Part shown: piece by piece, positions 62,362 to 64,000 of the stretch
Numbering within the stretch: position 1 is the stretch's first letter
Layout: each line of letters begins with the position of its first letter
DNA from: Advenella incenata
Lineage (GTDB): Bacteria > Pseudomonadota > Gammaproteobacteria > Burkholderiales > Burkholderiaceae_B
DNA: 64,000 nucleotides
Assembly (NCBI RefSeq): GCF_004217095.1
Contig: NZ_SHKO01000001.1
Coordinates: 1,674,001-1,738,000 of the forward strand
Direction of reading: 5' to 3'
Position numbers and translations under genes: made by a program
The notes under the pieces: generated by a model
What the model saw: only the letters and a program-made list of their open reading frames with translations
Database searches by the model: none
What the model was told of the DNA's origin: nothing

Positions 62362-63996
62362 CTAGGCAGCGCGTACGGCTTTTTGAACTTCTGCATCAAC
62401 CCAGTATGAGTAGGTGCGCAGTACAGTCAGCTCAAGGGTTGCCGCGCCCGTTGTGTTGATCAGGGCAGCAGGGATGACAGCGGCGCCGTTGGTCCAGCGC
62501 ATGGCCGTACCCTTGACATCCTGAACCGCGTTCAGGCCAGTCAGCGCAGCATCTGTCAGGCTGATCTGTTGACGACCACTGGCCGTTGATACAGCGATTC
62601 CAGACAGGCCAACACCGATCTGACGCACGTCACGACGCGCCAGAGGTGTAACGTCACGAACAACAGCAGAACGAGACAGAACGCGTACATCACCCGCATT
62701 GGCCGGCAATTCGAAGCGATATACGCCTTCTTTGCCAAAGTCTGGAGTTGAGTGAATAATCTGGCCGTTCACTTCAATGCACAACGCAGCATCTGTGGTA
62801 CGAACTGCACCGGTCAACGCTTGAGCGCGCGCCAGCAATTGCTTGCGAATGGCTTCGACAACAGGACCTTGCTGAACGACCTTGATGCCTTCTACTTCAG
62901 GGCGACCTTCGGCAGGACCGAAATCAGGATTCATGGCTACGTCAGCCGCGTTCTGGAACATGGAGCGGTTGCCGGTATCAACATATGACTCGGCAGGTAC
63001 GCCTTCGGCCAGCATGATGTCAAACTGCTCGAGCTCAACGTGAAAGTATTCGAACACTTTGGTGTTGAACTGCTGAACAATGGTCTGACCGTTTACCAGC
63101 ATCATGGCAGGCACCAGCGTGCCGTCAAATGACACATGGTGGCCTGGAGACAATGTCAGGTCGCGATGCGGCACGTTGTTGGCAATGGAATCTTTCTTGA
63201 ACAGGATAGGGAAGGCGCGCACGGCGTCTTTGGCAGGAATACGGTTCTTGTACAGGGTGCGATGACCCAGCCATTTGACTGTGGCAACGCCGCCGGAAGC
63301 GGTCAGTACTTTATCGCCGGCTTTCAGTGTTTCAACCTGAACTTCGCCTTCTGGTGTCGCAATGTGTGTGCCTTTGAGGTAGCACGCATATACCATTGTG
63401 CCGCCTTCAAAAGTCACTTTCGACAAGTCCTGACCCTCGGCATTAAAACTGCCAACGACCCGACCGTTATCGTCGCGGAAAACCAGATTGCCGCCTTCGA
63501 CCGCGCCTTGCGTTGCGCCATTTACCTGGATCTGGTCGCCAGCGGAAAGTCCGGCGATTTTGGGTGAGCTGGACAAATCAAGCTGCAGGCCACCCGGATT
63601 GTAGATCAGGGTGGATGTGCCATCGCTGCCCAAATCAAATGTGGTCGAATTTGCAGCGCCGGTGCCAATAGTAGGAGGTGAATATTCGAGTGTTGAACCT
63701 TCACCGAGATTGTAATTACTGGTTTGTCCTGCACTCAGGTCGAAAAATTCGGAGATCTTTACATGCGCATTTTCGCCCAGGTTCAACGTTGAAGTGCCGC
63801 CAATCGGGACCAGACGCGTCTGTGTCAGATCCAGAACGTCATCGGAATTTGTCGCGTTATTGATTGTCAGTGTGGTGTTGCCCGCCACGCTATCGACGGT
63901 CAGTTTTTGATCGTCAGGGTAGGAATTCTGATCAATCGTTTTGTTCGAAGAATTAAACAAACCGCCAAGTGTGATATTTGCCATGGTATTACTCAT
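62362..63996 (-). CDS. Hint-domain protein with Asn/Thr/Gly-rich N-terminus
   Basis: A 544-residue protein. Residues about 1-200 are rich in Asn, Thr, Gly and Ser with short beta-like repeats (NTTLTINNATNSDDVLDL, NYNLGEGSTLEY), like surface or secreted proteins. At Cys205 a Hint (hedgehog/intein-like) domain starts, CYLKGTHIATPEGEVQVETLKAGDKVLT, and includes LSPGHHVSFDGTLVPA. A roughly 200-residue C-terminal domain follows. There is no classical signal peptide. ATG at 63996 is used; ATG at 63984 is possible, and the frame stays open to the right edge, so the true start may lie beyond it. Function unknown. Confidence 0.8.
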   Translation of the reverse strand: MSNTMANITLGGLFNSSNKTIDQNSYPDDQKLTVDSVAGNTTLTINNATNSDDVLDLTQTRLVPIGGTSTLNLGENAHVKISEFFDLSAGQTSNYNLGEGSTLEYSPPTIGTGAANSTTFDLGSDGTSTLIYNPGGLQLDLSSSPKIAGLSAGDQIQVNGATQGAVEGGNLVFRDDNGRVVGSFNAEGQDLSKVTFEGGTMVYACYLKGTHIATPEGEVQVETLKAGDKVLTASGGVATVKWLGHRTLYKNRIPAKDAVRAFPILFKKDSIANNVPHRDLTLSPGHHVSFDGTLVPAMMLVNGQTIVQQFNTKVFEYFHVELEQFDIMLAEGVPAESYVDTGNRSMFQNAADVAMNPDFGPAEGRPEVEGIKVVQQGPVVEAIRKQLLARAQALTGAVRTTDAALCIEVNGQIIHSTPDFGKEGVYRFELPANAGDVRVLSRSAVVRDVTPLARRDVRQIGVGLSGIAVSTASGRQQISLTDAALTGLNAVQDVKGTAMRWTNGAAVIPAALINTTGAATLELTVLRTYSYWVDAEVQKAVRAA

Positions 63997-64000
63997 CCAT

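Overview
The window reads as a chromosomal segment of a betaproteobacterium of the Alcaligenaceae. The carB, greA, yhbY/rlmE, ftsH, folP, glmM, ppx/ppk and pst neighbourhood is Bordetella-like, and an alcaligin-type siderophore locus is present. A genus such as Advenella would fit, but this is inferred from gene content and not proven. No rRNA, tRNA, CRISPR array or intact insertion sequence was seen.

Layout. (1) 1-13.1 kb holds housekeeping genes: the 3' part of carB, a bacterioferritin, a short-chain dehydrogenase, a histidine phosphatase, a uracil-type permease, greA, yhbY and rlmE (divergent), ftsH, folP, glmM and an OlsB-like acyltransferase. (2) 13.2-21.7 kb is a phosphate block: ppx and ppk are divergent, then pstS, pstC, pstA and pstB. 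Good Pho boxes precede ppk and pstS, a terminator separates pstS from pstCAB, and a strong terminator follows pstB with no phoU behind it. (3) 22.0-25.4 kb holds a DUF1330 gene and a cadR/cadA cadmium-zinc-lead efflux pair with a MerR-type promoter. (4) 25.5-34.0 kb is an alcaligin-like siderophore locus: receptor, N-hydroxylase, MFS exporter, a fused acyltransferase/NIS synthetase and a Rieske oxygenase. (5) 34.4-37.5 kb holds a DUF1127 gene divergent from a LysR regulator, then a subtilase without a signal peptide followed by a small inhibitor-like protein. (6) 37.6-51.8 kb is a long operon resembling the pyoverdine iron-release set FpvJK-CDEF-GH and ending in a FecI-type sigma factor. It is followed by a FecR anti-sigma factor, an STN-containing receptor and a MacAB/PvdRT-like exporter. 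(7) 52.0-56.8 kb holds two more TonB-dependent receptors. (8) 56.9-64 kb holds a GNAT enzyme, a metallo-beta-lactamase-fold hydrolase, a PAP2 phosphatase, an Ivy lysozyme inhibitor, a class C beta-lactamase and a Hint-domain protein at the right edge.

How it fits together. About half the window (25.5-56.9 kb) looks like one iron-acquisition island. It has Fur-box candidates before the alcaligin operon, the Fpv-like operon and two receptors, plus one far upstream before bfr. Two near-identical ECF-type promoter candidates stand before fecR and the STN receptor. A plausible model is that Fur derepression makes siderophore, export and uptake proteins and the sigma factor together, and that ferri-siderophore binding to the STN receptor then activates the sigma factor. 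The sigma factor would raise its anti-sigma factor, receptor and possibly the MacAB exporter, while the Fpv-like proteins reduce the ferric siderophore in the periplasm and import the iron. No AlcR-type AraC regulator is visible. The phosphate block similarly pairs high-affinity phosphate uptake with polyphosphate synthesis and a phosphorus-free lipid gene.
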